The notes under the pieces are model-generated. The model had not been told where the DNA came from and ran no database searches. It was given only the letters and a program-made list of their open reading frames with translations. DNA of 64,000 bases from Pseudomonas khorasanensis (GTDB lineage Bacteria > Pseudomonadota > Gammaproteobacteria > Pseudomonadales > Pseudomonadaceae), in assembly GCF_014268505.2 (NCBI RefSeq), contig NZ_JABWQP020000004.1, forward strand, positions 248,001 to 312,000. The letters run 5' to 3'. Made by a program: the position numbers and the translations under genes. Below, piece by piece: positions 26,701 through 36,781 of this stretch; positions within the stretch are counted from its first letter, which is position 1, and each line of letters starts with the position of its first letter.

Positions 26701-29700
26701 ATGAATGACCAGTCAGGTCGGCCCGCTCGTGCCGTTACGTCCACCCCCAAAATCAGACTGCCGCCTTTGAGTCAGGCTTTTCTGTCCGAGGAGGATGCAG
26801 CGTTTTGGGTTCACACGCGCATCCCTAAAAAACTGGCGTCGGAACATGGCAGCCTGATTCTCCTGCGACCGGACGGCAAGTACGTGGCGACATCACCGGT
26901 CCCCGCGAAAAGCAATACGTTCGATTTCAGCGCCCTCATCGAACGGGATGCTTCGGGCAATCCCGAGCCGCCTGGCGGATATCGGTTCGTTGCAACCCTG
27001 CACAGCCACATCGCTGCTCACGCTGCTGCCCGGGAACATCCGGAACTGGATGAACGGGACGTACGTCTGCTTATCAACTTCTTCTCCAGAATTGATTTCA
27101 AAGACGTTGTGGATCGTCGTGCCGACTTGCGCAGTGCCTACCTTTCCGGCCCCGACGGTACCTTGCTCAAGTATTCGCCCAGTGGCTCACAGGAGGAGCT
27201 CGATTACTACCGATGGCACGAGGCAGGCGCACAGCCGGGACCGGAACCCTGGACTCGCGATGCGCTGAGCTTCATCAATAGGCTGGCGATTGTTGGTGAG
27301 CTGAAAGTCATCGTGTCAAATGCCGACTGGGGCTTCTCGGTGGGCATGGTGCCGCCGGACTGGCGACCGGGGCACAGGTTCTCCACGAGCAGAGTGACCG
27401 AGCTGCCACTGATGACCCGCGTCTGCGCCAACGCCGAGCGGGCGGTGCTGGCCGCGTTGAAATCCAGGGGCGCGCTGACCGCCGGACTGGTATTGAAAAA
27501 ACTCACCGGCAATCAATATGTCGCGACCCATGCTCGAGCGACCGGTTTGGCCGCATGGGACGCCGAACGAGTTTTTCCGGTGGATGCCAACGGGCGGTTG
27601 CAGCTGCCGGCAGGCTACTTGCTGGAGGGCTTTTACTTCGCCTCGCGACCCGACCCCACGCAGTTTCCGTCTGCACAGCCGTGGCTTTACGAAAACTTTT
27701 TTACCCCGCAGGAAATCGCCCTGGCGATTGAGGCCTTTGGTCGAAGCAAGCATCTGGCTAAGGTCGGGCAAGGGTTGTCCCTGTATATGCAGGCGCAAGA
27801 CCAGTCAATGCTGAAGTACAGCTTCAGCGGCGATCCGGTTGAAGCGGCGCTGAGCGTCGTGCACCCCGACGGGACGATCGGCGACAACGGCGTGCAATCG
27901 AGGTTATTGGCCGGCACTCTTCGTCCTCGCGAGTTTGTCTCGATGCTGGTGTTGGCTGGCGGGCTGGAGGTGCTGCGTGGCAGTGCATTGTGGGCGCGTC
28001 TGGGGCCGGTGGATTTGCAGTGGCAACCCTTCGCCCATTTCACCTGGCCGGTATTGAGCAGGGAGTTTCTATCGGCTGATGACGCTGCCCGTTATGCACA
28101 CGATGAGGTGGGAATCCGCCGTGACCGAGAGTACGTCGGTTATATTTTCCAGCGCAGCGACAACCGCTTCGTCGCGTCCGAACCCATGCCCGGGGATATC
28201 GAAACGCTCAGACAGGGTCAGCTCTACCCTGCGGACAATCACGGTCGTGCGGTCTACCCCGATGAACACATCTTGCAGGCACGCTATGTGTCGCATGTTG
28301 CGTTGTCGCAGCTGGATCGGGTGCACATCGATTATTTGCGCCTGACACCCTGGGAGGCGTTGCTGAGCCTGCAGATGTTCAGCATCGATGAAACCCGGCA
28401 AGCGTTGTTCGACGGTATTGTTTTATATGGCTCGGGTGCCCGGGACAGTTTGATCAGGTTCACACCCTCGACGAGCCCTGCGGCGCAGGATCTGGAAAAA
28501 CGATTGGGCACCCGTCGGGATCCCGGAACCCTGGTTCCTGAATTGGAGAGCGGCGACAGGCGCCCGGAGGCGTTCGTCCGCGCCCAGGCGGCCGCCGGTG
28601 AGTTGGTGAGCCTGATGGATAATCCGGTGTGGGGTTATCGCGGTCCGGTGCTCCAGAACTTTAGCCTGCCGGCGCCGCCCGTACCGATTTTGCCGCCGAT
28701 TTCGTCGACGATGCCCCCATTGCCCCTGCCGTCTCCGTGGTTGCCCAAGCCCTCTCTTGCGCCGCTTCCTGCCATCGCAATACCCATCCCGTTCGAGTCG
28801 ATGACTTTGCCCTGGAAACGCCCCGGGTCCGTCACTTACGGAGCAGTCTTTGCCTCGGCGGACGAAGCGGCGCAGAGTCAGCACACACGCGAGCTGCGCT
28901 TGCAGGATGCCAACCGCGCGTGGTTTGGCTTCATTCTCAAGCATCGAACCCGCGACGAATTCATCGCCACTGAGCTGATCCCGGTCAACGCGCAACGTGA
29001 CAATCTGTTTCGACTCGAATCGGTGTTTGCCAGTCGGCATTCGGAACCCTGGTATCAGTTCCCCGAAGGCTTCGTTCTGTATGGCAGTTTCTATTCACAT
29101 CAGTGGATGAAGCGTACAGCGAATGACGCCTTTGCGTGGCTGGCGCAATTTTTCATGACCCCTGACGATCTGACTGTTGCGATGTACTACTCGCCGCGCC
29201 GGTCTGTCATCCTGTCAGGCTTACCCGTGGCGCTGTATATCGCCACTCGGGACGGCGCGTTGCTTAAGTTTGTACCGGCCAGGTCCAACAAGCTGTTCCG
29301 CGATGCGACGTCTGCCAAAACTCTCGCGACCTTCAAGGCAGATCTCGCCTCGGCGAAGTCATCGCCATCGGACTACGTCCATGCGGTGGCCGGCAGCGGT
29401 GAACTTTCCGTCATGTGCACCAGCCTGTGCTGGGATCGTCCGGGGCGCGTCACGATGACCTGGCGGCCTTACGCCAATGCGCAGCGGCGCTGGCTGGGAC
29501 CGGTCTTTCACAGCGCCGATGACGCGGCGGTCCATGCCGGAACGCTGTTGCCGTCGATTCAGGACAGAACCTTCGGCGGCCTGATTCTGAGCAAAGGCGA
29601 TGGCCTGTTTGTAGCCACTGCGCCGATTGAAGTCTCAAGCGAAGATTTCGATATCACAGAGATCATTCCGGATGAGATGAGAGACGCAGGGTTGTTTCCC

Positions 29701-31518
29701 GTCGGCTGCAGCATCAAGGCGCGCTACCGTTCCAGAATCGTAAGAGAGTTGTCGGTGGTGTTTTCAGCGGTTCAGAAGCAGAGCTACCTCAACATGCTGT
29801 CGGTTGACACTGTGTATTCGGCCTTCACCCGTGTGCCGCAGACGAACTGGGATGAGTATCTGTTCGCGCCGGACGGCTCACTGATTCGCTACCATCCAGG
29901 CGTTTATGATCGGTTGAAAAGCGATCTCATGGCAGTGCTGACCGATTACAAGACCGTGCCGGCTGCGCTTGACGCACGCGTCATCAAACAGCGGCTGCGC
30001 AGCGGTGATTTGAAACCGGGTCAATGGATCGACTCGCTGGCGAAATCAGGCGATTTGCATGTTGTCACGGGCAGCGATCTCTGGGGCATGCCCCGCCAGG
30101 TCAGCCGATGGGTTCCTTTCTCGGCGGATCTGCAGCCTGTAGGCGATTACACCCAGGCCACCCGCGCCCCGGTGTGCAGCCCGATCTTCGTTCAGGCGGA
30201 TGGCGCCGCCCGCTATGTGCATGAAGCAAATGTCAGCCGCGCGACCCAGACCTTCGGTTTCATCCTGCATTCAAACGAAGGCCTTTTCCTCGCTACAGTG
30301 CCTGTTACGACGCAGCGTTCCGGCCTGGCGGTAGATCGGGTATTCGAGCAAGGAAAGCTGCTGTCCGGGTATTCGCTGGATGCGATCTATCTACGCGCAG
30401 CGCTGCCGCCAGCCGGGGCACTGCCCGGTGACTTGCGTAACTCCTTTATCTCGCCCAGTGATGTTCAGCTGGCGTGCCGGTGGGCCAATACGCCGCAGGG
30501 CTACAAACCGATCTACGTTTCGTGCGCCGACGGCGCGCTGTTGAGGTTGCAATTACATCCCTTCGAACCCGGTGATTTTTACGACCGGTTCGGGCAGGTC
30601 GAACTGCGTCGCAATACCTTTGTATCGATGGAGCAGGGTGTTGAGGATGAACGCGACATAGCCAAAGGTACCTTCAGCTCTGTCGATTATGTGCACCGGA
30701 TGGCCCGGGCGGGTCAGCTCGACGTGATTGAAACCAGCGACTACTGGTCGCGTCATGGCCGGGTGCAGGAAGACTGGCAGCCGCGTCAGGCCGATGTGTC
30801 CGCGGAGCAGCGCTGGCGAGACCATCCAGTCCCGGCGCTGGGTCCGGTTTTTAATCACCCTGACGACGCTGCCCGCTACGCCCATCAGCGAGTCACCGGT
30901 GCTGCCGCTATCGACACCGGCTATGAAGGTGCGATTCTGGCACCGCCAGCCGCGAGGCGGTTTGTCCCACTGGAACCGATCGGTTACCTGGCCACCGAGG
31001 CCAGTCCGCTGGTTCGACTCCTGCGCAAGCCTACGGATCCTTCAGCCAACTGGCGCACCCCGGGGGCGCGCTATCCCGAGGGTTACTCGTTGGTGGCTAC
31101 CCACCAATTTCACCTCTCGGGCAACACCGCCCTGGGCCAGGACGTCGATAAGGTGCACGCCAATTTCGCTTCGCCCTCGATGGTCCTTGAACGTACCCAT
31201 CAACCGCGAGACAAGGGCGTGAGCATCCGGGACTATTATTATTCGACGATGCACGATGTGCTGATCAAATACGCCCCGGTGTACTCGCCGGCCGAGCGAG
31301 AACTGCTGATGACCCAGGACGTAGCCTTTGAGGGCGGGCGGTGGATCAGCCGGCTCAGCCCCGGCGAATTTTTAACGCGGCTGGTGGAGCTGGGTGATTT
31401 CAGGGTGTTGATCGCCGGTTTTTACTGGCACCAGACCGGGCGCATGGGGTCCGCCTGGCGAACCCGTCGTCAGCAGGCCCCGGCACCGGGAACCGTGCGG
31501 AGGCGGGACGAGCTGTAA
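26701..31518 (+). CDS. Giant protein of seven DUF4329-like (JAB-related) repeats
   Basis: This 1605-residue protein has no signal peptide. It consists of seven units of about 215-230 residues, whose entry motif (VFxSADDAARYAH...GxIL...FVATEP) starts near residues 27, 236, 456, 716, 935, 1162 and 1383. Each unit continues with a PDGxLLKYxP motif and a SPxxYVxxxAxxGELxVxxxSxxW segment. A 40-residue Pro-rich linker (656-698) precedes unit 4. The entry and PDGSLLKY motifs match DUF4329, a domain often found at the end of Rhs toxins. Unit 1 alone keeps an HxH pair (ATLHSH, 101-103) as in JAMM-type proteases; the others look degenerate. ATG at 26701 has AGGA eight bases upstream; a 243-bp longer open frame lacks a ribosome site. 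Function unknown; a secreted scaffold or toxin is a guess. Confidence 0.75.
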   Translation: MNDQSGRPARAVTSTPKIRLPPLSQAFLSEEDAAFWVHTRIPKKLASEHGSLILLRPDGKYVATSPVPAKSNTFDFSALIERDASGNPEPPGGYRFVATLHSHIAAHAAAREHPELDERDVRLLINFFSRIDFKDVVDRRADLRSAYLSGPDGTLLKYSPSGSQEELDYYRWHEAGAQPGPEPWTRDALSFINRLAIVGELKVIVSNADWGFSVGMVPPDWRPGHRFSTSRVTELPLMTRVCANAERAVLAALKSRGALTAGLVLKKLTGNQYVATHARATGLAAWDAERVFPVDANGRLQLPAGYLLEGFYFASRPDPTQFPSAQPWLYENFFTPQEIALAIEAFGRSKHLAKVGQGLSLYMQAQDQSMLKYSFSGDPVEAALSVVHPDGTIGDNGVQSRLLAGTLRPREFVSMLVLAGGLEVLRGSALWARLGPVDLQWQPFAHFTWPVLSREFLSADDAARYAHDEVGIRRDREYVGYIFQRSDNRFVASEPMPGDIETLRQGQLYPADNHGRAVYPDEHILQARYVSHVALSQLDRVHIDYLRLTPWEALLSLQMFSIDETRQALFDGIVLYGSGARDSLIRFTPSTSPAAQDLEKRLGTRRDPGTLVPELESGDRRPEAFVRAQAAAGELVSLMDNPVWGYRGPVLQNFSLPAPPVPILPPISSTMPPLPLPSPWLPKPSLAPLPAIAIPIPFESMTLPWKRPGSVTYGAVFASADEAAQSQHTRELRLQDANRAWFGFILKHRTRDEFIATELIPVNAQRDNLFRLESVFASRHSEPWYQFPEGFVLYGSFYSHQWMKRTANDAFAWLAQFFMTPDDLTVAMYYSPRRSVILSGLPVALYIATRDGALLKFVPARSNKLFRDATSAKTLATFKADLASAKSSPSDYVHAVAGSGELSVMCTSLCWDRPGRVTMTWRPYANAQRRWLGPVFHSADDAAVHAGTLLPSIQDRTFGGLILSKGDGLFVATAPIEVSSEDFDITEIIPDEMRDAGLFPVGCSIKARYRSRIVRELSVVFSAVQKQSYLNMLSVDTVYSAFTRVPQTNWDEYLFAPDGSLIRYHPGVYDRLKSDLMAVLTDYKTVPAALDARVIKQRLRSGDLKPGQWIDSLAKSGDLHVVTGSDLWGMPRQVSRWVPFSADLQPVGDYTQATRAPVCSPIFVQADGAARYVHEANVSRATQTFGFILHSNEGLFLATVPVTTQRSGLAVDRVFEQGKLLSGYSLDAIYLRAALPPAGALPGDLRNSFISPSDVQLACRWANTPQGYKPIYVSCADGALLRLQLHPFEPGDFYDRFGQVELRRNTFVSMEQGVEDERDIAKGTFSSVDYVHRMARAGQLDVIETSDYWSRHGRVQEDWQPRQADVSAEQRWRDHPVPALGPVFNHPDDAARYAHQRVTGAAAIDTGYEGAILAPPAARRFVPLEPIGYLATEASPLVRLLRKPTDPSANWRTPGARYPEGYSLVATHQFHLSGNTALGQDVDKVHANFASPSMVLERTHQPRDKGVSIRDYYYSTMHDVLIKYAPVYSPAERELLMTQDVAFEGGRWISRLSPGEFLTRLVELGDFRVLIAGFYWHQTGRMGSAWRTRRQQAPAPGTVRRRDEL

Positions 31519-31568
31519 GTCGGCCGAGCTGACAGGCGCGGGTCGCTAAAGCTGCCCGCGCCCCTACA

Positions 31569-32942
31569 TCAGTCCGACACATCCGCTGCACGCTGACCGA
31601 GTCGCGGCAACATAAAACGGTCCAGCAACCACACCACCACCAGCGACGCCCCCACCAGCGGAAACACCACCGCCAGCGCCAGCATGATCACCACGCCGGT
31701 TTTCCATTTCGGCAGATCATGGCGCAACGGCGGCACGCCGAATTTGCCGTCGGGACGACGCTTCCACCAGATCACCACGCCGCTGACGGCACTGAGCAGG
31801 ATCATCAGGCAGATCAGCAATACGACGATCTGGTTGAAGGTACCGAACATCTTGCCTTCGTGAAGCATCACGCCGATTTCCGTGGCCCGTGCGACTGTGC
31901 CGTAGTGCTCGAAACGCACATCCGCGAGGACCTTGCCGGTGTACTGATCGACATGCAACGTGGCGTCGTTGCGCGGGTCATCGGCGAATACCGCAATGGT
32001 AAACACCCCGGTGGCGGTGGTTGGCAGGGTGATGCTGTAGCCGGGTTCAACCTTGCGTTCAGTGGCAATGTCCTGCACGGCTTGCAGGCTGACGTCCGGC
32101 GCGGCGGGGCCGGCATGGGCGTTGCCGTGGGCCATATGTTCGGCGTGGTCGCCGGACATCGGCATCGGTGTATTCTCCATCGCCCATGGCACGGTCTGGC
32201 GGGTCGCGCTGTTGAGGCTGCGCGCCTCGATGTCCGAGGTTGGCACGTTTTCCCACATCGCGGCCGGGAACACGTTCCACACCTGCGCGTATTGCTTGCC
32301 CCAGAAACCGGTCCAGGTCATGCCGCTGAGCAGCATCACCAGCAATAAAGTCGCGCCCCAGAACCCGGTGACCGCGTGCAGGTCACGCCACAACACGCGG
32401 CCACGACTGCTCAGGCGCGGCCACAAAATGCCCGCCGCCTGACCGCGCGGCCACCACAAAAACAGGCCGGATACCACCAGCACCACGCCCCAGCCGGCGG
32501 CCATTTCGATCAGCCGGTCACCGATCGTGCCGATCATCAGTTCGCCGTGAATGGCGCGCGCGATGGCTTGCAGATTCTGTTTGGCGTCCTGCTCGCCGAG
32601 GATGTCGCCGTGGTAGGGGTCGACAAACACGTTGAGTTCCTGCCCAGCGTTTTTTACCACGAACTGTGCGCTGCGTTCGGCGTTCGGTGGAGGCAGGTAT
32701 TGGGTGACCTGGCCTTGCGGATAGGCATTTTTCACCCGCTGCAGCAAGTCATCGGCCGGCACCTTGTGATGCCCGGCCGGGACTTCGAGCAGACTGCTGT
32801 ACATCAGCGAGTCGAGCTGCGGCTTGAACAGATAGATGATGCCGGTCAAGGCCAGCATCACCATGAACGGCGCGACGAACAGACCGGCATAGAAATGCCA
32901 GCGCCAGGCCAGGTTGTAGAAGTTCGGTTGAGGCTTTTGCAT
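31569..32942 (-). CDS. PepSY-associated membrane protein (copper locus)
   Basis: The 457-residue protein has four transmembrane helices (YAGLFVAPFMVMLALTGIIY; GWGVVLVVSGLFLWWP; WGATLLLVMLLSGMTWTGFW; VVLLICLMILLSAVSGVVIW) plus a last C-terminal pair, and periplasmic PepSY domains (AIARAIHGELMIGTIGDRLI, DQYTGKVLADVRFEHYG). Family members include reductases working with siderophore or metal receptors. A Met/His-rich loop (PMPMSGDHAEHMAHGNAHAG) suggests copper contact and fits the next gene, oprC. The ATG at 32942 begins MQKPQPNFYNLAWRWHFYAG. Confidence 0.87.
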   Translation of the reverse strand: MQKPQPNFYNLAWRWHFYAGLFVAPFMVMLALTGIIYLFKPQLDSLMYSSLLEVPAGHHKVPADDLLQRVKNAYPQGQVTQYLPPPNAERSAQFVVKNAGQELNVFVDPYHGDILGEQDAKQNLQAIARAIHGELMIGTIGDRLIEMAAGWGVVLVVSGLFLWWPRGQAAGILWPRLSSRGRVLWRDLHAVTGFWGATLLLVMLLSGMTWTGFWGKQYAQVWNVFPAAMWENVPTSDIEARSLNSATRQTVPWAMENTPMPMSGDHAEHMAHGNAHAGPAAPDVSLQAVQDIATERKVEPGYSITLPTTATGVFTIAVFADDPRNDATLHVDQYTGKVLADVRFEHYGTVARATEIGVMLHEGKMFGTFNQIVVLLICLMILLSAVSGVVIWWKRRPDGKFGVPPLRHDLPKWKTGVVIMLALAVVFPLVGASLVVVWLLDRFMLPRLGQRAADVSD

Positions 32943-33001
32943 CACGTTTGCTCCGCTATGCTTGGATCTTTTCGTTATTTGTCGAGGTTGCTGCGCAACC
33001 T

Positions 33002-33065
33002 TTCGCGAGCAGGCTCGCTCCCGCAGGTTCACCACTGTTCATGTGGGAGCGAGCCTGCTCGCGAA
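33002..33065. repeat. REPIN (GTGGGAGCGAGC class)
   Basis: TTCGCGAGCAGGCTCGCTCC and GTGGGAGCGAGCCTGCTCGC face each other in the gap between oprC and the PepSY gene. Confidence 0.9.
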
Positions 33066-33069
33066 GCTT

Positions 33070-35190
33070 TCAGAAACTCATATCCACTTTGGTCCAGAGC
33101 GTGCGCCCCGGTTCATTAATTGGCTGCGGGTCGTTGGCCGGGTAACCGAACCCGGCGTTGCCGGCCAGGTTCAGGTGCTCGGCGTACGCCTTGCCGAACA
33201 GGTTGTCGACGCCGCTGCTGATCTTCCAGTGCTTGTTGATCCGGTACGCGCCGTTAAGCGAAAACACGCCGAAGCCTGAGCTCTGGTCGTAATCCTTGCC
33301 GACCACGTTGCCCTTGTTCGCGTCGATGCGGTGCTGTGCGGCGACCACCCGCCACAGTGCTCCGGCGCTCCACCGATCCTGGCTGTAGGTCAGGCCGAAA
33401 CGTGCATCCAGCGGCGGCATTTGCGGCAGGGCCGAGCCATCGCTGCTGTTCTTGCCCCAGGCGTAGGCCAGCGTCGCATCGGCCTTCCAGTTGTCGGTGA
33501 GGTTGTACGCAGCGCCCAGTTCGCCGCCCACGATCCGCGCGTCGATGTTCTCGGCGCGCGAGGTGCTCATGCCCATCATTCGTGGCGTGTAGTCGAAGAG
33601 AATGTAGTCACGAACCACGCCGATATAGCCCGATGCCCAGGCTTCGAGGTCGGCGCTTTTGTAGTTGACGCCGAAATCCAGTTGCGTGGTTTTTTCAGGC
33701 TTGATCGAGTCGAAGGCGTTGACCGAACCTGCGGGACCGGCGTTGGGTGAAAACAGCTCCCAGTAATCCGGGAACCGCTGTGCGTGGCCGAGGCCGGCGT
33801 AGAGCGTGGTCGGACTGTCGGCCAGATCGTGCTCGTAGCGCACAAAACCGCTGGGCAAGGTATCAGCGCGGGTGTCGTCAGCAGTCGGGTTGGGGCGTGA
33901 CATCATTGCCGACCCGGTCGTTTGTCGATAATCCCTGGCCGAAGCGCGATCGACCCGGGCGCCAGTGATCAGGCGATCACGGTCGGCGGCGTACCAGGTC
34001 ATTTCGCTGAACACGCCGTAGTTGTGGAAGTCCGCGTCCTTGCTATACGGCAGATTTTTATACGCATCGATGCCCATCGCGCTGCGCTGGCGGTGCTCGT
34101 TGGTCTGAGCGTCGAGGCCGGTGATCAGTTGAATATCCGCCCAGCGCCAGGTCGCCTTGATCCGCGCGCCGAGGGTGCGGCGGTCAACGTTGGACGCCAT
34201 GGGGCCGGCCATCATCCCGGTACCGGATGGCGTGCGCAGGGTGTAGTTGTCCATCACATGGTCGGCATAGTTGTAGTAGACCTGTGCTTCGAGTTTCTCC
34301 AACACATCGCTGATGTTGGATTTTTCAAAGCGCACGCCGAGGCTTTCGCGCAGAAACTGCGAGCCGTCCATGCCGCGCCCGGCATAACGTGCTTCGCCAT
34401 CGCCCTTGCCGGCGGTGAGTTCGATCAGCGTGTCGGCATCCGGCGTCCAGCCCAACGCGATATCGCCGTTCCACTTGTCGTAGCGCGAGGCGACGATGTC
34501 GTTGTTGCCGTCGCGATAATCGTCGGAATGCGCGGTGTTGCCGATCACCCGCACATAGCCCAAAGAACCGCCGGCAGCGGCATCGATCACCTTGTCGAAA
34601 CGGCCGTGGGAGACGGCCAGTACGCTGGCGTTCACGCGGGTGCCCAGTTCGCCGAAACTCTCCGGTTCACGGTCGAACAGCACCGTGCCGGCAGACGCGC
34701 CCGGCCCCCAAAGCACAGTTTGCGGCCCTTTGATCACGGTGAGTTTGTCGTAGGTTTCCGGCGAGATGTACGAGGTTGGCGCATCCATGCGGCCCGGGCA
34801 GGCGCCTAGCATCATGCTGCCGTTGGTAAGTATGTTCAGACGCGAACCGAACATGCCGCGCAGCACCGGGTCGCCATTGGTGCCGCCGTTGCGCACCAGG
34901 GCGAAGCCGGGGATGGTTTTCAGATAGTCGCCGCCATCGCTGGCCGGCACCGGTTGGCGTGGGTCCTTGGGGTTGGTGACGATGGTCAGTGGCGAGCTCG
35001 GGGCGATGGCGGTGATCACCGTCGGGCTCAGTTCATCTCTGTGGCCGATGTGATCATCGGCTATCACCAGTGGTGACAGCAGTGCGCCGCAAAACACGGC
35101 GATAGCGTGCCTGAACCGAATCCGCGAGGGGTTCAGGGCGAAGAACGCGCGAGCAGAATCCGCGCAGGGAACAACAGTAAACCTGGACAT
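33070..35190 (-). CDS. oprC: TonB-dependent copper receptor OprC
   Basis: OprC is an outer-membrane copper transporter. The 706-residue protein has a long N-terminal signal region, a plug domain (GFALVRNGGTNGDPVLRGMF; LTVIKGPQTVLWGPGASAGT) and a C-terminal beta barrel ending in TKVDMSF with a terminal Phe. The copper site known from P. aeruginosa OprC is visible: the CxxxM of GACPGRMD and the HxM of ADHVMDNY. The ATG at 35190 (MSRFTVV) has GGAAA at a better distance than the ATG four codons upstream. Confidence 0.94.
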   Translation of the reverse strand: MSRFTVVPCADSARAFFALNPSRIRFRHAIAVFCGALLSPLVIADDHIGHRDELSPTVITAIAPSSPLTIVTNPKDPRQPVPASDGGDYLKTIPGFALVRNGGTNGDPVLRGMFGSRLNILTNGSMMLGACPGRMDAPTSYISPETYDKLTVIKGPQTVLWGPGASAGTVLFDREPESFGELGTRVNASVLAVSHGRFDKVIDAAAGGSLGYVRVIGNTAHSDDYRDGNNDIVASRYDKWNGDIALGWTPDADTLIELTAGKGDGEARYAGRGMDGSQFLRESLGVRFEKSNISDVLEKLEAQVYYNYADHVMDNYTLRTPSGTGMMAGPMASNVDRRTLGARIKATWRWADIQLITGLDAQTNEHRQRSAMGIDAYKNLPYSKDADFHNYGVFSEMTWYAADRDRLITGARVDRASARDYRQTTGSAMMSRPNPTADDTRADTLPSGFVRYEHDLADSPTTLYAGLGHAQRFPDYWELFSPNAGPAGSVNAFDSIKPEKTTQLDFGVNYKSADLEAWASGYIGVVRDYILFDYTPRMMGMSTSRAENIDARIVGGELGAAYNLTDNWKADATLAYAWGKNSSDGSALPQMPPLDARFGLTYSQDRWSAGALWRVVAAQHRIDANKGNVVGKDYDQSSGFGVFSLNGAYRINKHWKISSGVDNLFGKAYAEHLNLAGNAGFGYPANDPQPINEPGRTLWTKVDMSF

Positions 35191-35274
35191 GACAATTTCC
35201 ATCGAACAGTCGTAAACACCACGGCCGGCAGCCTTGAGCTGTCTTCTCCACCGTGTGCAATCAGAGGTGCGTGT

Positions 35275-35721
35275 TTATGCGGCGATGGGCGGGGCGCGGG
35301 TGCGAGCGCCGGGGAAAAAGGCTTGCCGGGCATGACCCAGGCGCGGGGAGGGCGGGGTGAAAGTGTTCAGCGGGGGGATGTTGAAGGCGACGAAATCCCC
35401 GCCGCCGGTCAGCGCCGGGCAATTGAACAGCAGGCTGCAATAACCGCATTTTTCCCACAGCACGTGGTGCGAAGATTGCGGTGGGCAGTGCTCGGCGGCA
35501 GGTCGTGCGTCATGCGCGCCGTGATCCATGCCCGGCATGTCCATCGACATGTCCATACTCAGCGGCATCGACGTCGAGGCGTGCTGATCCATCGGCATCG
35601 ACTGGGAAATCAGTGGGCCGATGAAGATCATCAACATGGCGAACAGGGCGATCCAGCTGCCACGCGTCAGCGGTTGAGCCTGACGGTGATGCGGAACGGG
35701 CCTGGCGCGCAAAGGGCGCAT
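35275..35721 (-). CDS. DUF2946 protein, Met/His-rich
   Basis: The 148-residue protein has one hydrophobic segment (SWIALFAMLMIFIGPLI) and then a copper-type Met/His-rich stretch (SMDMSMDMPGMDHGAH), a CPPQ...CGYCSLLFNC cysteine pattern and a Pro-rich tail. DUF2946 genes regularly flank copper receptors and PCuAC chaperones; their activity is unknown. The start is at the ATG at 35721, two codons inside the longest frame. Confidence 0.8.
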   Translation of the reverse strand: MRPLRARPVPHHRQAQPLTRGSWIALFAMLMIFIGPLISQSMPMDQHASTSMPLSMDMSMDMPGMDHGAHDARPAAEHCPPQSSHHVLWEKCGYCSLLFNCPALTGGGDFVAFNIPPLNTFTPPSPRLGHARQAFFPGARTRAPPIAA

Positions 35722-35742
35722 GGGCAAAGTCAGCCGGTTCGG

Positions 35743-36222
35743 TTACTGAGCGTGCACATGGGCCTGTGTGGATTGCGGCGGCTTTTTCTGCACGGCGACT
35801 TCCACAGTGACGTCACCGGCTTTCTCGAAGTGCATCGTCAGGGGGAAGCGCTTGCCGTCGCTGAGCAGGCTGCGATCGGTCGGGTTGAGCAGCATTACGT
35901 GCCAGGCCATCGGCGCGAAGGTCACGGTGCCGCCGGGCGCAATGTCCACGCTTTGCACTTGTTGCATCTTCATCAGATCGCCCTGCATCACGTGCTCGTG
36001 CAGTTGCGCTTCGGGGGCGATGGGCGAATCGACGCTGAGCAGTCGGTCCGCGGTTTTGCCGTTGTTGTGAATGATGAAATAGGCCGCGACGGTCGGCGCA
36101 TTCGGCGGTAGCTCCTGGGACCACGGATGGGCGATTTCCAGCGCACCCACCTTGTATTCGTGGGCATGGACAAAGCACGCCGGCAACAACAGCGCAGCGA
36201 GGACGATGAGTTTCTTGAACAT
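35743..36222 (-). CDS. Periplasmic copper chaperone PCu(A)C
   Basis: The 159-residue protein has a signal peptide (MFKKLIVLAALLLPACFVHA) and the family's copper-binding motif H(M)x10Mx21HxM, seen as LHEHVMQGDLMKM and then MAWHVML. PCuAC delivers Cu(I) to the CuA site of cytochrome oxidase or serves general copper handling. It lies between two DUF2946 genes and downstream of them comes oprC, all on the same strand. Confidence 0.92.
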   Translation of the reverse strand: MFKKLIVLAALLLPACFVHAHEYKVGALEIAHPWSQELPPNAPTVAAYFIIHNNGKTADRLLSVDSPIAPEAQLHEHVMQGDLMKMQQVQSVDIAPGGTVTFAPMAWHVMLLNPTDRSLLSDGKRFPLTMHFEKAGDVTVEVAVQKKPPQSTQAHVHAQ

Positions 36223-36269
36223 GGCAGTTCTCCAGAACGATTTGAAACGCGGGTTATTGCGCGAACAAA

Positions 36270-36668
36270 TCAGGCCAGAGGGGATGCACGGGGATTGAGA
36301 CTCGGCCATTGCTGGCGTGGAGCGGGGGCTTGCAACGAGACGGGCGCGACGCTGCGATTACTGTCGAAGCGAGCGAAATAAAGCTGCGGCGAATGCCCCG
36401 GCAGCGCCAGCAGTGGCGCCGAGCCTGAGCAACACCAGCAATGCTGCATATTCGAGTGGGTGTCGTTTGGCGGCGTCTTGGGATCCGTGGCTCCGATGTC
36501 GATCGCCACCATTTTCATCCCGCTGCCGGTGCAGAAACTGCTCCAGAGTATTTGCTCGGCCGGCGAACTGGCCGCCTGTGCCATCGCCCCGGTCATCGGC
36601 ATGGCGAGCATGTTGAACAGCACTGCAAAGCAGGCGATCCAGGCAAATGCTAACCGGCGTCGGTTCAT
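36270..36668 (-). CDS. DUF2946 protein (second copy)
   Basis: The 132-residue protein begins with a signal or anchor helix (FAWIACFAVLFNMLAMPMTG) and contains WSSFCTGSG and HCWCCSGSAPLLALP, the Cys motifs of DUF2946. It opens the minus-strand copper run. Function unknown; metal binding likely from composition and context. Confidence 0.8.
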   Translation of the reverse strand: MNRRRLAFAWIACFAVLFNMLAMPMTGAMAQAASSPAEQILWSSFCTGSGMKMVAIDIGATDPKTPPNDTHSNMQHCWCCSGSAPLLALPGHSPQLYFARFDSNRSVAPVSLQAPAPRQQWPSLNPRASPLA

Positions 36669-36781
36669 GGGACAGGTCCGTTGGGTGGGCGATCAGGCGT
36701 GGACTATTTAGCCTGATCAGGGCCGATAAGTAAAAAAGCGTCGTGCGGTTTGGTGTCGCAGAGACCTTATCAACCAGTCGC

